Positions 10,701 through 20,368 of a stretch of DNA of 30,828 nucleotides are shown one piece after another. Position numbers and translations under genes: made by a program. Numbering within the stretch: position 1 is the stretch's first letter; the number at the start of each line of letters is the position of its first letter. The notes beneath the pieces were generated by a model, which was given only the letters and a program-made list of their open reading frames with translations, did no database searches and was not told the DNA's origin. Origin of the DNA: Scenedesmus sp. ARA3 (Eukaryota > Chlorophyta > Chlorophyceae > Sphaeropleales > Scenedesmaceae); assembly GCA_004335835.1 (NCBI GenBank), contig RWJK01001327.1:1-30828 (forward strand), in the 5' to 3' direction.

Positions 10701-13700
10701 CTTCAGAGTCGCTGCCGTTGGCGCTGGCGCTGGAGCGCCTTGCTCAGCAGAACCATGTCCTTTAGGAACCATGCTGCCAACAACTGACAGTGTCGGACAT
10801 GCTAACAACAATTGAACTGCTGGATGCAACACATTAGACTCACTGTGCCCATTATTTGTTGCTGCACCTTGTGGTGCAGGCCATTGGCAAGGTCAACACG
10901 CTGCTGGCCAAGGAGCTGGCCGTCAAGTTTGATGCCGCCAAGGGCAGCCTCAAAGGTGTCAACCCGCAGCTGGCCAGCTTCCTCAGCAGCAGCCTGGACA
11001 CCAACATGAAGCACCTGCAGAACCTGCCTGCCACCATGGGCTACCTCAGGGACCCGAAAGGTGCGCAGCCACTTGAGTTGAATGCAAAGCACAAGAGGTG
11101 TTCGGTGCATTTTGCTACAGAATCAGAGATGCAGTCACAGGAGGTGCATGCACTGAAGCAGGTATCAAACATAGCAGCGCACCTTTGGGGTCCCTGAGGT
11201 AGTCATGGTGGCATGCAGTTCCCACATGTCAGAAAGATGCTGTCAGCTGAAACCAAGCCGCTGAAGTAGTATTGTTAAACGGGGTATGAAAGCCGCAACG
11301 CAGAGTCTGTGTGTGTACACGCTGGTGGGGAGGGTGAGAGAAGGTGGTGACGTGTGGTGCGTGAGGTGTGGGTGGTGACGTGTGGTGCGTGAGGTGTGGG
11401 TGGTGACGTGTGGTGCGTGAGGTGTGGGTGGTGACGTGTGGTGCGTGAGGTGTGGGTGGTGACGTGTGGTGCGTGAGGTGTGGGTGGTGACGTGTGGTGC
11501 GTGAGGTGTGGGTGGTGACGTGTGGTGCGTGAGGTGTGGGTGGTGACGTGTGGTGCGTGAGGTGTGGGTGGTGACGTGTGGTGCGTGAGGTGTGGGTGGT
11601 GACGTGTGGTGCGTGAGGTGTGGGTGGTGACGTGTGGTGCGTGCGCCAGCTGCACGGTGCTGCCGTCGTTGAATGCAGACCTTGATGCACACAGTTGAAG
11701 ACTGCAAGCCGAGGCCTGGCAACCTGCAAGTTCACGCTGCTGCTGCTGCTACTGCTGCCCCTGCTGCTGCCCCTGCTGCTGCTGTCACAACAACAGACGG
11801 CTCCTGGACGCTCCCCACCAGCGAGGTGGTCATTAAGAGCTTCCTGGACACCCTTGTGCACTGCTACAACAACATCTACTGGTGCTGGGAGAACACCGGC
11901 CTGCGTGGCAACCTGGCACTGGACTTTGCCAGCACCTGGGACAGGACATCCAGCGCAATGACTGCAGGCTGGTCTGCTGTGCAGCAGCAGTGGGTGGATG
12001 CATTCACGCGCTTTGGGGGTGAGTGGCGGGCACAGGGATGGACAGGCTGATGAGGAAGTCGGTGAAGCCGTTGTGCCGTGCTAGGTGCCTGCTGCTGCTC
12101 TGTGGGTATGCGAGTGCACGCTAGCGACATACGCAATCAGCAACATGTACAACCAGCAAGGGCTGCTGCTGATTGTAGTTGAGAGCATGCAAACTGCAGG
12201 CGGTGCAAAAGGTGCTGTGGTGCCATCCACATCAGGTGCCTCACTCATACAAGCGCTGATCTCAACGAACCTGCCGCGACCATCTGCTCACCCGTGCAAA
12301 GCAACACCCTGGCGTCTCGGGCTGGGGTGACTCCTTGTCTACTCTGTGACACGTTTCAGAAACCTAAACCTCTTTTGTGTCCTGCTGCGTGTCACCTGTG
12401 CAGAGCAATACCCTGGCCTCAGCGGCTGGGGCGACTCCCTGTTCTACTCCGTCATCGGCCTGCTGTATGACGCAGCTGCGCTGGATGCCGTGGCCTCTGT
12501 GGGTGAGGCCTACGTGGACACAGCCCTCCGCCTGGCCATCTTCGCCACACCTATCGTGAGTAAAGATGGACAGTATAACATGAAACAAGCAGCTCTGCGC
12601 ACCTTCAAGCAGTGAGTGCCTGGCAGTGCCTGGTACCTGCTGTCCCCTTGGCAGCACGTTTGTATGCATGTGTCCAACTGCTGTGGCTGCTCACAGCCAT
12701 CCGCCTGGCCATNNNNNNNNNNNNNNNNNNNNNNNNNNNNNNNNNNNNNNNNNNNNNNNNNNNNNNNNNNNNNNNNNNNNNNNNNNNNNNNNNNNNNNNN
12801 NNNNNNNNNNNNNNNNNNNNNNNNNNNNNNNNNNNNNNNNNNNNNNNNNNNNNNNNNNNNNNNNNNNNNNNNNNNNNNNNNNNNNNNNNNNNNNNNNNNN
12901 NNNNNNNNNNNNNNNNNNNNNNNNNNNNNNNNNNNNNNNGCAGCACGTTTGTATGCATGTGTCCAACTGCTGTGGCTGCTCACAGCCATCCGCCTGGCCA
13001 TCGTTGCCTCGCCCATTGTGAGTGCCTGGCACCGCCTGGTGCCTGCTGTGAAATGATGATGTTGTAAAGTAAGATGCATGGTAACGCACCTTCATGCAAA
13101 GTTGCACCAGGAGACCCCTGCTTACGATCTGCTGTGCTTGGCAGCACATTTGCATGCGTGCATTCCATAGCTGTGGTTGCTCACAGCCTAATACCCAGCA
13201 CAACCCAGCGCTGAGCACACTAGCAAGCACTGTGCTTGTCCGCAGCTGGCGTGTGCAGCGATACACCTACCGACTCACGCTCCTTTGCTCTCGCACTGCC
13301 CAACGTTTGCCTCCTGCTCCTTTGCCACCTTGCCCCGCAGCGCTACGAGCGCGACACCTGCCAACTCACGCTCAACTGTACTCTCAGTTTAAGTCTCACA
13401 CTGCCCTCTTTTGCCTCCTGCTGCTCTTCCCCCGCAGCGCTACGTGGTCAACCCCCGTGCCTTCTTCACGCAGCTGCTCATCCTGGTCTCCAACATCCTG
13501 CGCAGCATCTTCAACGCCTTCCAGTACGTGCCCGTCCTCGTGGACGGCGACACCAACAACGACGTGGCAGCCATCACCACCATCGCCTCCATCCTGACCA
13601 ACCAGGCCATCGAGGTTCAGGGCGTGCTGCTGCAGGGCGTGGGAGCACGCGTGAGGGGCATTGAGCAAAACATGGCCGCCAGCGCAGGAGGCCTGGCACG

Positions 13701-14776
13701 CTCCGCAGGTGAGGCGGTGCCGCTGCGCTAATTGTAAATCAAGACCGCATGCATGTATTTGGCAAACGCTGCTGCAAATAGTCGAAAGTGCTGTTGTTTG
13801 TGTGTGTGAGGCGTGGCACGCTCCGCAGGTGAGACAGCTCTGCGCAGTGCGGCGCTGGTGGTGTGGTGGTGGAAGAAAGCAGTTTTTGTGTGGTGCTGCA
13901 GTGCCTGATGGGGGCAAGGTGACTCAGCTGCGTGCACTCAACACTGCAGCTTGACACGCTGCGGAGTGATAGGATGTTGAAACAGGTTGACTTAGGCAAG
14001 AGATGTGCCAGACCCACGCTCAACCGTGCGTCACTTGGCTTTAATCAAGGCCAGAGGCACATACTGCACGCACACACCGCATGCACAGTCGCTCTAACCC
14101 CTTGTAGCCTGGCTCACCGCGTGTATTCTGCTTTCCTTGACCACACTCACGCACGCAGCGGACCTGTCCAACAACTTTGGAGGTTGTGCCAGAGGTACAC
14201 AATGCACACACACAGCATGCGTCCATCATGCACACTCGCCCTCATCCCTTGTAACCTGGCTCACCCCTTGTATTCTTGTGAATATTGTGCTTGCCTTGAC
14301 CACACTCACGCACACAGCCGACCTGTCCAACAACTTCGGCGACACTCTGGCCAAGATCAACCCTGCACTGGGCGCTGCCTTCAAGGCCGGGGCTGACCCC
14401 ATTGAGGCCGCCCTGGAAGGCCTGGCTGCCAGCACGCAGGATGATGTGTCGCGCTACTTCAAGTCGCAGCGCTTCAGGGCGGTGAGTGGATGCTGTTGTT
14501 TGTTTGGCTTGAAACAGACAATTTTGAACGGTTGCTTGACTCCTGGCTTGTGCTGGTTGAGGAGTGGCTGATGCACTGCTCTGTATGTGGCTGACGTGGC
14601 TCGCCACTTCAAGTCGCAGCGCTTCAGAGCGGTGAGTGCGGCTTGAAATGCTGACTGTTGTGGTGGTGGTTGCTGTCTTTGCCAAACAACTCAGCCATTG
14701 GATTGGCACAGTGCTCAGAACACTCTGGGATGCTGGCTTGGCCGCACTCGACACATATCACGGTGCTGCTGCCGCA

Positions 14777-14808
<32 letters not shown>

Positions 14809-17219
14809 GTATTGCCTCAACCCTGCAGGCTGGCCTGGAGCAGGAGCTGGGCCGCACCATGAACCTCATGGGCGATGTGACTGTGGCTCTGGCACGCAAC
14901 ACCGCTGAGGCAATGGTGACAGCTGGCAAGGCGCTGGATGATGTGCTGCCTGGCCCACCACTGCAGCAGGTGGTGGCAAACCTCACGTGAGTGCGCAGGA
15001 GCTGCCTCGCTCTGCTGCTGCTGCTGCCGCTGGTTGTGGAGACAGAATATGATGTGGTTGATTTTGTGTGGTTAGGTGGTCTGTACAACTGATCACGAAA
15101 TTGGGAGGATCTGCCTGTATACAGACACCATTACGTTGGACACTGCTGGCATCATCCCCACCTCGCTTACGCTTGCACTGGTTACTGACCCTGCCGGCCT
15201 CCCAGTATGCTGCCTTTGCAACTGATGTGAAACCAGTGAAGTAGTAACCCCAATGCTGCTGCCTACTTGCCTGCATACCTGGCTTGCCTGCCCTGCGTGT
15301 TTCCGCCTGCAGCAAGGACATGCAGGGCATCCTGTCAGATGCTGCGTCTGCCGTGGAGAGGGTGCTGCCGCTGCCCGAGATCGAGGAGATGCGCAACCTC
15401 ATCGACGCCACCATCACAGGCACACTTGACATCCTGCAGGTGGGCTTGGCGTTGTGTGGATATGTGTGCGATGGGGGCCCAGTGCATCTTGTGGCAAAGG
15501 TCAACCAGATGCAGCTGTTGCTGCAGCTGTGCCCCCAGCGCGTAGTTTGCTGAAGCAGCAAACTACAACAGCATGCAGTGCACTTGCACATGGTCTTCCC
15601 AACACGCCGCTGCAACCAGCCAGCAAACAGCGTAGCAGGCAGCAGCTGGAGCATCCCTGACCAACATCTGCAACGTGCTGCCTGTGCTGCCGCTGCACCT
15701 GCAGGAATCTGCCAAGCAGGTGCAGGGCAGCGCTGGCGCTGCTGCGCTGCGTGACCAGCTCAAGAACCTGGCTGAGGGCCTCAACGGCGCTGCCAGCGGC
15801 ATGTCTACTGTCATTGATGGCATTGTGAAGGGCTTCCCTGGGCCGCTGCTGAATAGCACACTGGCCGTCATCGAGCGCCAGGTGCGTTGGTGATACAGCT
15901 GCAGTGCCTGCCATGGTGCATGACACTTTGCAATTCTTTTGCAGCCGTACGATTATCTTGTTGCTGCTACAATGCAGCGAGCTTAAGAAAAGCATCATCA
16001 CCAGCTGCTGCTGCTGTGCTTACTTGTCCATCACTGCGTACCGCACTCCCAACTCACCTCCACCCACCGCCGCCTGTGCCCCGCCCTTCACTATTGCTGC
16101 CACCACACACACACATGCACACGCAGACCAACCAGACCATCGTTGAGATCAGGAACCTCTTTGAGGCCCTGACCCGCGACTACCCCAACCTGGAGCCAAA
16201 GGCCTTCATTGCCAACCTTGGACGGCTGCTAGATCAGCTGCTGAGTGATGTGCTGGGCCAATCCAACACCTTTGAGTCCCTCGCGTCCTTCACAGATGTG
16301 CAACGGCTGGCCGGGGCGCTGCCGGGTGTGCTGGATGCTGTTACAAATGCAGTGCCGGAGCTGCAGAGCATGGTGGTGCAGCAGCTGCCGGGCGCGTTTG
16401 GCGGCGGCAAGGGGCGCAGGAATGAAGTGCTGCGCCAGATTGACCAGGTGGGAGCGCAGGCGCGGGCATAATGAATGAAAGATGCACTATTTGTGGTGTG
16501 ACGTGATGCCAGCAGGCCTGGCAGGGGGTACATGTGGACCGATCTGCACTTTTACAATGCACATGTACACAAGTACTTGCTGCTACTTGATACTGTGCTG
16601 CATCTGTCAGTGCAGCACTATTCTGTATCCTAGCTGTGCAGCTGTGCAGTTGTGCCACCCCCCAGTCAGCATCGCCCTCACACCATCACCGCACTGCCTG
16701 CTGTACCGCACCACTCACTGCCATCCCCACTTGCAGGGCATTGGAGAGACGCTGAAGACGTATGCGGAGCGCGTGCAGGCTGTTGCGGCTTCCATCCCCA
16801 ACCAGCCGCCACTGGCCGACATCACCTCCAACCTGCAGACCCGCAGCCAGCAGCTCGCAGAGTCCAGCAACCAGCTGCTGCCAGCTGTTGCGCAGGCCAT
16901 CGCTGCACCCACCAACGTGCTGCGTGCTGGCATCTCAGACCTGAACAACGGCCTGACAGCGTTGCTGCAGGACCTGGACAGCCAGTCCAGGCGTGCTCCT
17001 GAGCTCGCAATGATGCTGGCTGATGGGCCGCTGGCAAGGGTGGCCAATGGCTTGAACAGCACTGTCGGCGGCGTGGCGAAGGATGTGGCGGTGAGCATTC
17101 GGCTGCTGCTGCTGCTGCTGCTGCCTTTCCATCGCCCAGAACATGGCTGTTGCAGCTGTATGTGTGGTTGCTGGTTAAAGTGATGTCAGCGTGGCGTGAC
17201 ACTGACGTAGTGTGGAATG

Positions 17220-17261
<42 letters not shown>

Positions 17262-20200
17262 GCAGTCTGCCATTGACGGCATGGCCAAGCTGCTGCCAGA
17301 TGTGCCTCAGGTGCGGCAGCAGCTGCAGAGCGTGCTGGCCCCCCAAGTGGCCGCCCTGGATGCCACAGTGTCCCAGGCTAGCCAGCAGGCTGTGAATGCT
17401 GCTGCTGCTGCCAGCCAGGGCGCGCTGCTGGGCCTGGGCCAGGCCATGCAGGGCATCACTGGGCTGCTGAAGGATGCACAGTTCCAGGTGGGTGGCTGTG
17501 GTGCATTGCTTGTTGGTTGGTGCGTTTGCCTGCGGTATGGTTCAAACTGTGCTGGGGTGTTTGCGCTGTGAGCGCAGTTGAGCTGCCTGCATCACAGATG
17601 TCTGCACACATACACCCGGCGTGCTGCTATGGTTTGCTTGCTGATGCATTACATGATTCACACTCAGTACGTGACTCCTATTCTGACTCCACTCTGCACC
17701 TGCCGCTCTCTATCCACTGTGTGTGCACCATGCAGCTGGCGGGCCTCCTTGGTGCCGCGGCGCAGGCAGGCAAGTCCCTCAACGCCACTGTCACAGGCCT
17801 TACAAAGAACGACACCAAGCCTGTCCCACTCATCGCACTGGACCGCAACCTCGCCGAGCTTGGAAATAACATCGCGCACGATGTTAATAACACCCTGACA
17901 GCGCTGCGCCCGCCCATCCAGGTCCTGGAGGGTGTGGTGAGGCCCCTGGCAGCAACCCTGAACGCAACACTCGGCAGCGTAGCAGCCCTCGTGTCTGGCC
18001 CTGTTTCCGGCGGCCTGACCCAGGTGCTGCAGGTGCTGCAAACCTTCGCAAACGGTGCCATCCAGGGTGTGGGCAATGCGCTGCAGCTGCCGCTGCCGCC
18101 GCTGCCACCTCTGCCAGGAGGCAAGCACGACGGCGGCAAGGCTGACGGCAACACCCCCAGCCCCAGCCCTGCTGCAAGCCCCAGCCCCAGCCCCAGCCCT
18201 GCGCCAGGCCTCAGCCGTGAGGAGCTGATTGCCCTTGTTGACCGCACCATCAGGCCCACGCTCAACTCCCTGGGTGTGTCCAACTCCACGATTGATGCTG
18301 TGGTCAATGCAGCAGCCAGCTACCTGGCCAACCTGGGCGTGACTGACGCCACTATCGGCAACTTCATCTCACAGGTGCGTGCAGCTAGTGCCTGCAGCCA
18401 CAGACCGGATGTGGAGGGAGCTGTGTTTACGCTCGGCTTTCAAGCACGTTGCACTTTCCATAAGCTCTCACACACTGCAGCTACTGTCCTAGCTCTCACC
18501 GGCCGGGCTTGTGCTTGGTGTACAGTGGTCATCCACCAAAGCATCCTGCTGCAGTGCGTACCATGTCTTCCATGCAAGAAACAGGCATCTTTGGGCGGAC
18601 CCTGCTGGTGCAGCGCCCTCAGGCGTATTGTGTTCTTACGACTGTGTTGCTGTGCTGGCGCTGCCTGCTTTGTTATGCATGTGCAGCTGCCGCTGGACCA
18701 GCTTGGCTTCGGCAACCTCACCAGCACTACCCAGTCCGCCATCCTGCAGCAGCTGCAGCCGCTGCTCGGCAACATCCAGGCACGCCTCGCCAGCGGCGCG
18801 GCAATGGGCGTGGGCCGTGGCCTGCTGCAGGACGAAACTGAGGTCAATTTCACTCTTGCTGAGTACATTGACCTGGTGGACAGCCAGATCAGGCCAGTGC
18901 TTGAGGCCAAGGGCATCGACAATGCACAGATTGAGCAGCTGGTGAACAGCACAGCCAGCTTCCTATTCAGCTTGGAGGGTGTGGATGGCGATGTGGGCTT
19001 TGCAACAAGGGCCGCACAGGTGAGCCGGCAGAATAGAACACCTTGTGCAGCTCATAGCTATGCTTGAGATGGTTTGTACAGGCTGTGTGTGTATCCTTGT
19101 CCGCGCTGCTGGCACAATCTGCTGCCGCACATCATTTGGCCAAGGCTGTCAGCCATGCTGCTGGGTGTTGTTGCAGCGAACACCGCAAGCATGATGGCCT
19201 GCCGTGGCACCCAGCACGCCTGCATGCACATGTACATCTGCCAGCGCTGCTGATGCTTCACATGATGTGCTGCGCTAGCAGTACACTCTGCGTACAAACC
19301 AACCAAACCTTACACGGGCTGCTGCCGCTGCTGCTGCTGCCGCAGGACCTGAGCCAGCTCAGCCCCGCTGCCCTGGCCGCCGTGCAGGAGCGCCTGCAGC
19401 CCATCATCGACGAGATCCAGGCCCGCACCAACGGCAAGGACGGCAAGAAGCACGACAAGAAGGAGGACGGCAAGAAGCATGACAAGAAGGAGGACAACAA
19501 GAAGCATGACAAGCAGGAGGACGGCAAGAAGAAGCCTGGCAAGCCTGAGAAGCCTGAGAAGCCTGAGCTGCCAGAGCTGCCAGGCAAGCCTGGCAAGGAT
19601 GACAAGAAGGATGACAAGCCAGAGAAGCCTGAGAAGCCTGGCAAGGATGATGCCAACAAGGATGATGACAACAAGAAGCCCCAGCTGCCTGGCCTGCCAG
19701 ACTTTGCTGCGCTGTTCACCGTGAACAACCTGCAGGACCTGGTCAACGGCGACGGCTCCGCATTCAAGCCCGAGGAGTTCCTGAAGCAGGTCGGCAGCGA
19801 GCTGCTGAAGGCCCTGGACAAGTTTGCTCAGGAGCTGACTGGCGCGCTGCTGGGTGCGCCTGGTGTGTCTACTTCTGACGGTGCCAACCAGGTGCTGAAG
19901 GGTTTGTCTGACAGCGTGCGTGGTGCTGTGGGTGAGCTTGAGAAGACCATTGCCAGCCTTCCAAAGGGTCCTGTGTTTGACTTCCTGATGCAGCAGGGTG
20001 TGGGTGCTACCACGCCTCAGGGCCGCAGCGCTGCGCCTGCGCTTGATGCGCTGCAGCAGCTGCAGCAGCAGCTCGTGTCTGTGCTGGATGGTGCAGGTGC
20101 TGCAGCTAATGCCACGTCAGCTGAGCAGCTGGGAGAGCTGATGCGTAGCGCCAGCAGTGCCCTGCAGAGCCTGGCGGGTGGCCAGCTGGGCCAGCAGCTG

Positions 20201-20368
20201 AGTGCACAGCTGCAGAACGGTGCTAGTAATGTGTTGGGTCAGAGTGGGCAGCTTGTCAACCAGCTGGCTAACTCTCTTGTGCCTGTGTCAGAGGCTGCTG
20301 GGCAGATGCTGCAGAGCTTCCGGGAGAATCTTTCTCAGATGGTGATGCCCCTGCTGGGTGGGCAGTAA
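7773..20368 (+). CDS. Secreted P/Homo-B-domain protein with helical repeats, 19 exons, ~1736 aa
   Basis: Exons: 7773-7862, 8201-8455, 8900-9040, 9952-10097, 10360-10594, 10880-11060, 11797-12018, 12404-12555, 13438-13708, 14318-14481, 14829-14986, 15313-15439, 15705-15881 (or from 15639), 16127-16447, 16737-17090, 17266-17487, 17736-18374, 18687-19019, 19346-20368. Every junction agrees in phase; the sum is 5211 nt with TAA. Exon 1 encodes a signal peptide (LLALSCVFLISMLGAQA). Residues ~90-225 match the proprotein-convertase P domain: DVSLILQVQHPDVAALEVTL, ANLVQTIFSDYAPS, PYSSVYRPAQPFRALLEG, GVWTLTVTD, LTGWELWLCG. No protease domain is visible. Residues ~290-1200 are amphipathic helix-rich with many N-glycosylation sequons, then a Ser-Pro linker (~1213-1229), two ~85-residue repeats, a Lys/Asp/Glu/Pro-rich segment (~1427-1507) and a helical tail. 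No transmembrane segment was seen. An extracellular-matrix role is inference. The ATG at 7806 is an alternative start. Confidence 0.85.
8531..8607 (+). repeat. Donor-side exon-edge echo, intron 2
   Basis: This is a tandem copy of about 75 bp of 8438-8513. It includes the exon end GTGGCGGCYCTGGAG, a GTGA donor, the following T-run and GGTGTGCTGCTTTGA. It lies about 95 bp downstream of the real donor. Confidence 0.85.
9011..9672 (+). repeat. Array of exon-3 end plus donor: real junction and 5 intronic echoes
   Basis: The end of exon 3 (GCGCCCAGCCTCATGCC, then GTGGACGTG and GTGAGTGGGGC) recurs at about 9125, 9238, 9373, 9508 and, degenerate, 9637. Units are 111-137 bp. The exon-derived core is better kept than most of the intronic remainder, although a GTTACAGAGGCTGG-like segment recurs between cores. 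The copy near 9350-9425 also reaches further into the exon (ATCTTCAG-TACTACGCG). Copies 2, 4 and 5 keep GGTGAGTG donors; copy 3 has GCGAGTGA. Confidence 0.9.
9869..9939 (+). repeat. (CTG)n tract before the exon 4 acceptor
   Basis: This is an interrupted CTG/CCG tract ending about 12 bases before the acceptor at 9951. Translated, it would give a Leu-rich run, but the exon opens cleanly in phase at 9952. Confidence 0.85.
11177..11213 (-). repeat. Inverted echo of the exon 6 end and donor, intron 6
   Basis: The reverse complement of this 37-bp stretch matches 11029-11066, the last 32 bases of exon 6 plus GTGCGC, with one gap and two substitutions. The two arms are about 110 bases apart, so the pre-mRNA could form a long hairpin with the real 5' splice site (11061) inside the stem. 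Confidence 0.9.
11335..11645 (+). repeat. 28-bp minisatellite, 11 units, intron 6
   Basis: The 28-bp unit is GTGACGTGTGGTGCGTGAGG followed by TGTGGGTG. GACG recurs at 11349, 11377, 11405 and so on to 11629 with almost no variation. It lies between exons 6 and 7. Apparent His/Pro/Thr-rich ORFs on the minus strand are by-products of the repeat. Confidence 0.95.
12292..12347 (+). repeat. Acceptor-side exon-edge echo, intron 7
   Basis: This copies 12395-12450 (acceptor and start of exon 8): ACCCTGGCNTC, GGGGYGACTCC and TCTACTC are shared. The AG of the acceptor is shifted (GCAAAG instead of GCAGAG). It lies about 103 bp upstream of the real junction. Confidence 0.8.
12651..13022 (+). repeat. Exon-8-end echoes flanking an assembly gap, intron 8
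   Basis: A 62-bp segment beginning GCAGCACGTTTGTATGCATG is identical at 12651-12712 and 12940-13001 on either side of the gap. It runs into CCATCCGCCTGGCCAT, a copy of the exon 8 end. The second copy continues to a GTGAGT donor at 13018. A more diverged relative begins near 13141. As an exon the echo would be 32 nt and would shift the frame. Confidence 0.85.
12713..12939. other. Assembly gap (227 N)
   Basis: A run of 227 N in intron 8. The 62 bases on each side are identical, so the gap either hides more tandem copies or joins two contig ends that overlap. The exon phases around it (0/0) do not require a missing exon. Confidence 0.99.
13251..13350 (+). repeat. Two acceptor-side echoes before exon 9, intron 8
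   Basis: GCAGCGMTAC recurs at 13255 and 13337 ahead of the real GCAGCGCTACG at 13434. Units of about 82 and 97 bp also share the pyrimidine-rich tract (CTCACGCTC, TTTGCCTCCTGCT). Each keeps an AG acceptor. Confidence 0.8.
13811..13834 (+). repeat. Donor-side echo of the exon 9 end, intron 9
   Basis: This copies 13691-13714 with two mismatches, exactly 120 bp downstream. TGGCACGCTCCGCAGGTGAG is identical and includes the donor. Confidence 0.88.
14135..14190 (+). repeat. Acceptor-side echo of the exon 10 start, intron 9
   Basis: This copies 14293-14345: CCTTGACCACACTCACGCAC, the CAG acceptor, then GACCTGTCCAACAACTT. The duplication unit is about 160 bp and extends upstream through CTGGCTCACC and TTGTATTCT-like segments. 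Confidence 0.88.
14594..14640 (+). repeat. Donor-side echo of the exon 10 end, intron 10
   Basis: This copies 14440-14488, including ACTTCAAGTCGCAGCGCTTC and AGNGCGGTGAGTG. It lies about 155 bp downstream of the real donor and keeps a full GTGAGT. Confidence 0.9.
14778..14807 (+). repeat. (CTG)10 before the exon 11 acceptor
   Basis: Ten perfect CTG units end about 20 bases before the acceptor at 14828, where the polypyrimidine tract would be expected. Confidence 0.95.
17222..17257 (+). repeat. (CTG)12 before the exon 16 acceptor
   Basis: Twelve perfect CTG units end 8 bases before the CTCTGCAG acceptor at 17265. A second short CTG run lies just after the exon 15 donor (17102-17122). Confidence 0.95.
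18210..18785 (+). repeat. Protein module copy A (exon 17 end + exon 18 start)
   Basis: Residues ~1231-1318 read LSREELIALVDRTIRPTLNS, then NSTIDAVVNAAASYLANLGV, and after the intron LQPLLGNIQAR. It aligns with copy B over its whole length, and the intron lies at the same place in both. Confidence 0.85.
18849..19426 (+). repeat. Protein module copy B (exon 18 end + exon 19 start)
   Basis: Residues ~1340-1423 read FTLAEYIDLVDSQIRPVLEA, then NAQIEQLVNSTASFLFSLEG, and after the intron LQPIIDEIQAR. Shared positions with copy A include LVDxxIRP, the VNxxASxL helix and LQPxxxxIQAR. An exon-plus-intron tandem duplication is the simplest origin. Confidence 0.85.

Noticed and set aside
11335..11645. 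CRISPR-like array of 28-bp direct repeats
   Set aside because: Units are contiguous with no spacers, and the sequence is an intron of a eukaryotic gene.
11229..11861. His/Thr/Pro-rich repeat protein on the minus strand (210-aa ORF)
   Set aside because: It is produced by translating the 28-bp minisatellite, which is open in all three frames because 28 is not a multiple of three. It has no splice partner and overlaps exons 6-7 of the plus-strand gene.
12984..13017. A genuine extra exon (duplicate of the exon 8 end) with acceptor and donor
   Set aside because: It would be 32 nt, entering and leaving in incompatible phases, and would shift the frame of exon 9. It fits better as an echo.
17517..19067. 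A single 516-aa uninterrupted coding exon
   Set aside because: The frame happens to stay open through intron 17, but clear GTGCGT and GTGCAG splice signals in phase 0 and the loss of protein-like character between 18375 and 18686 support two exons.
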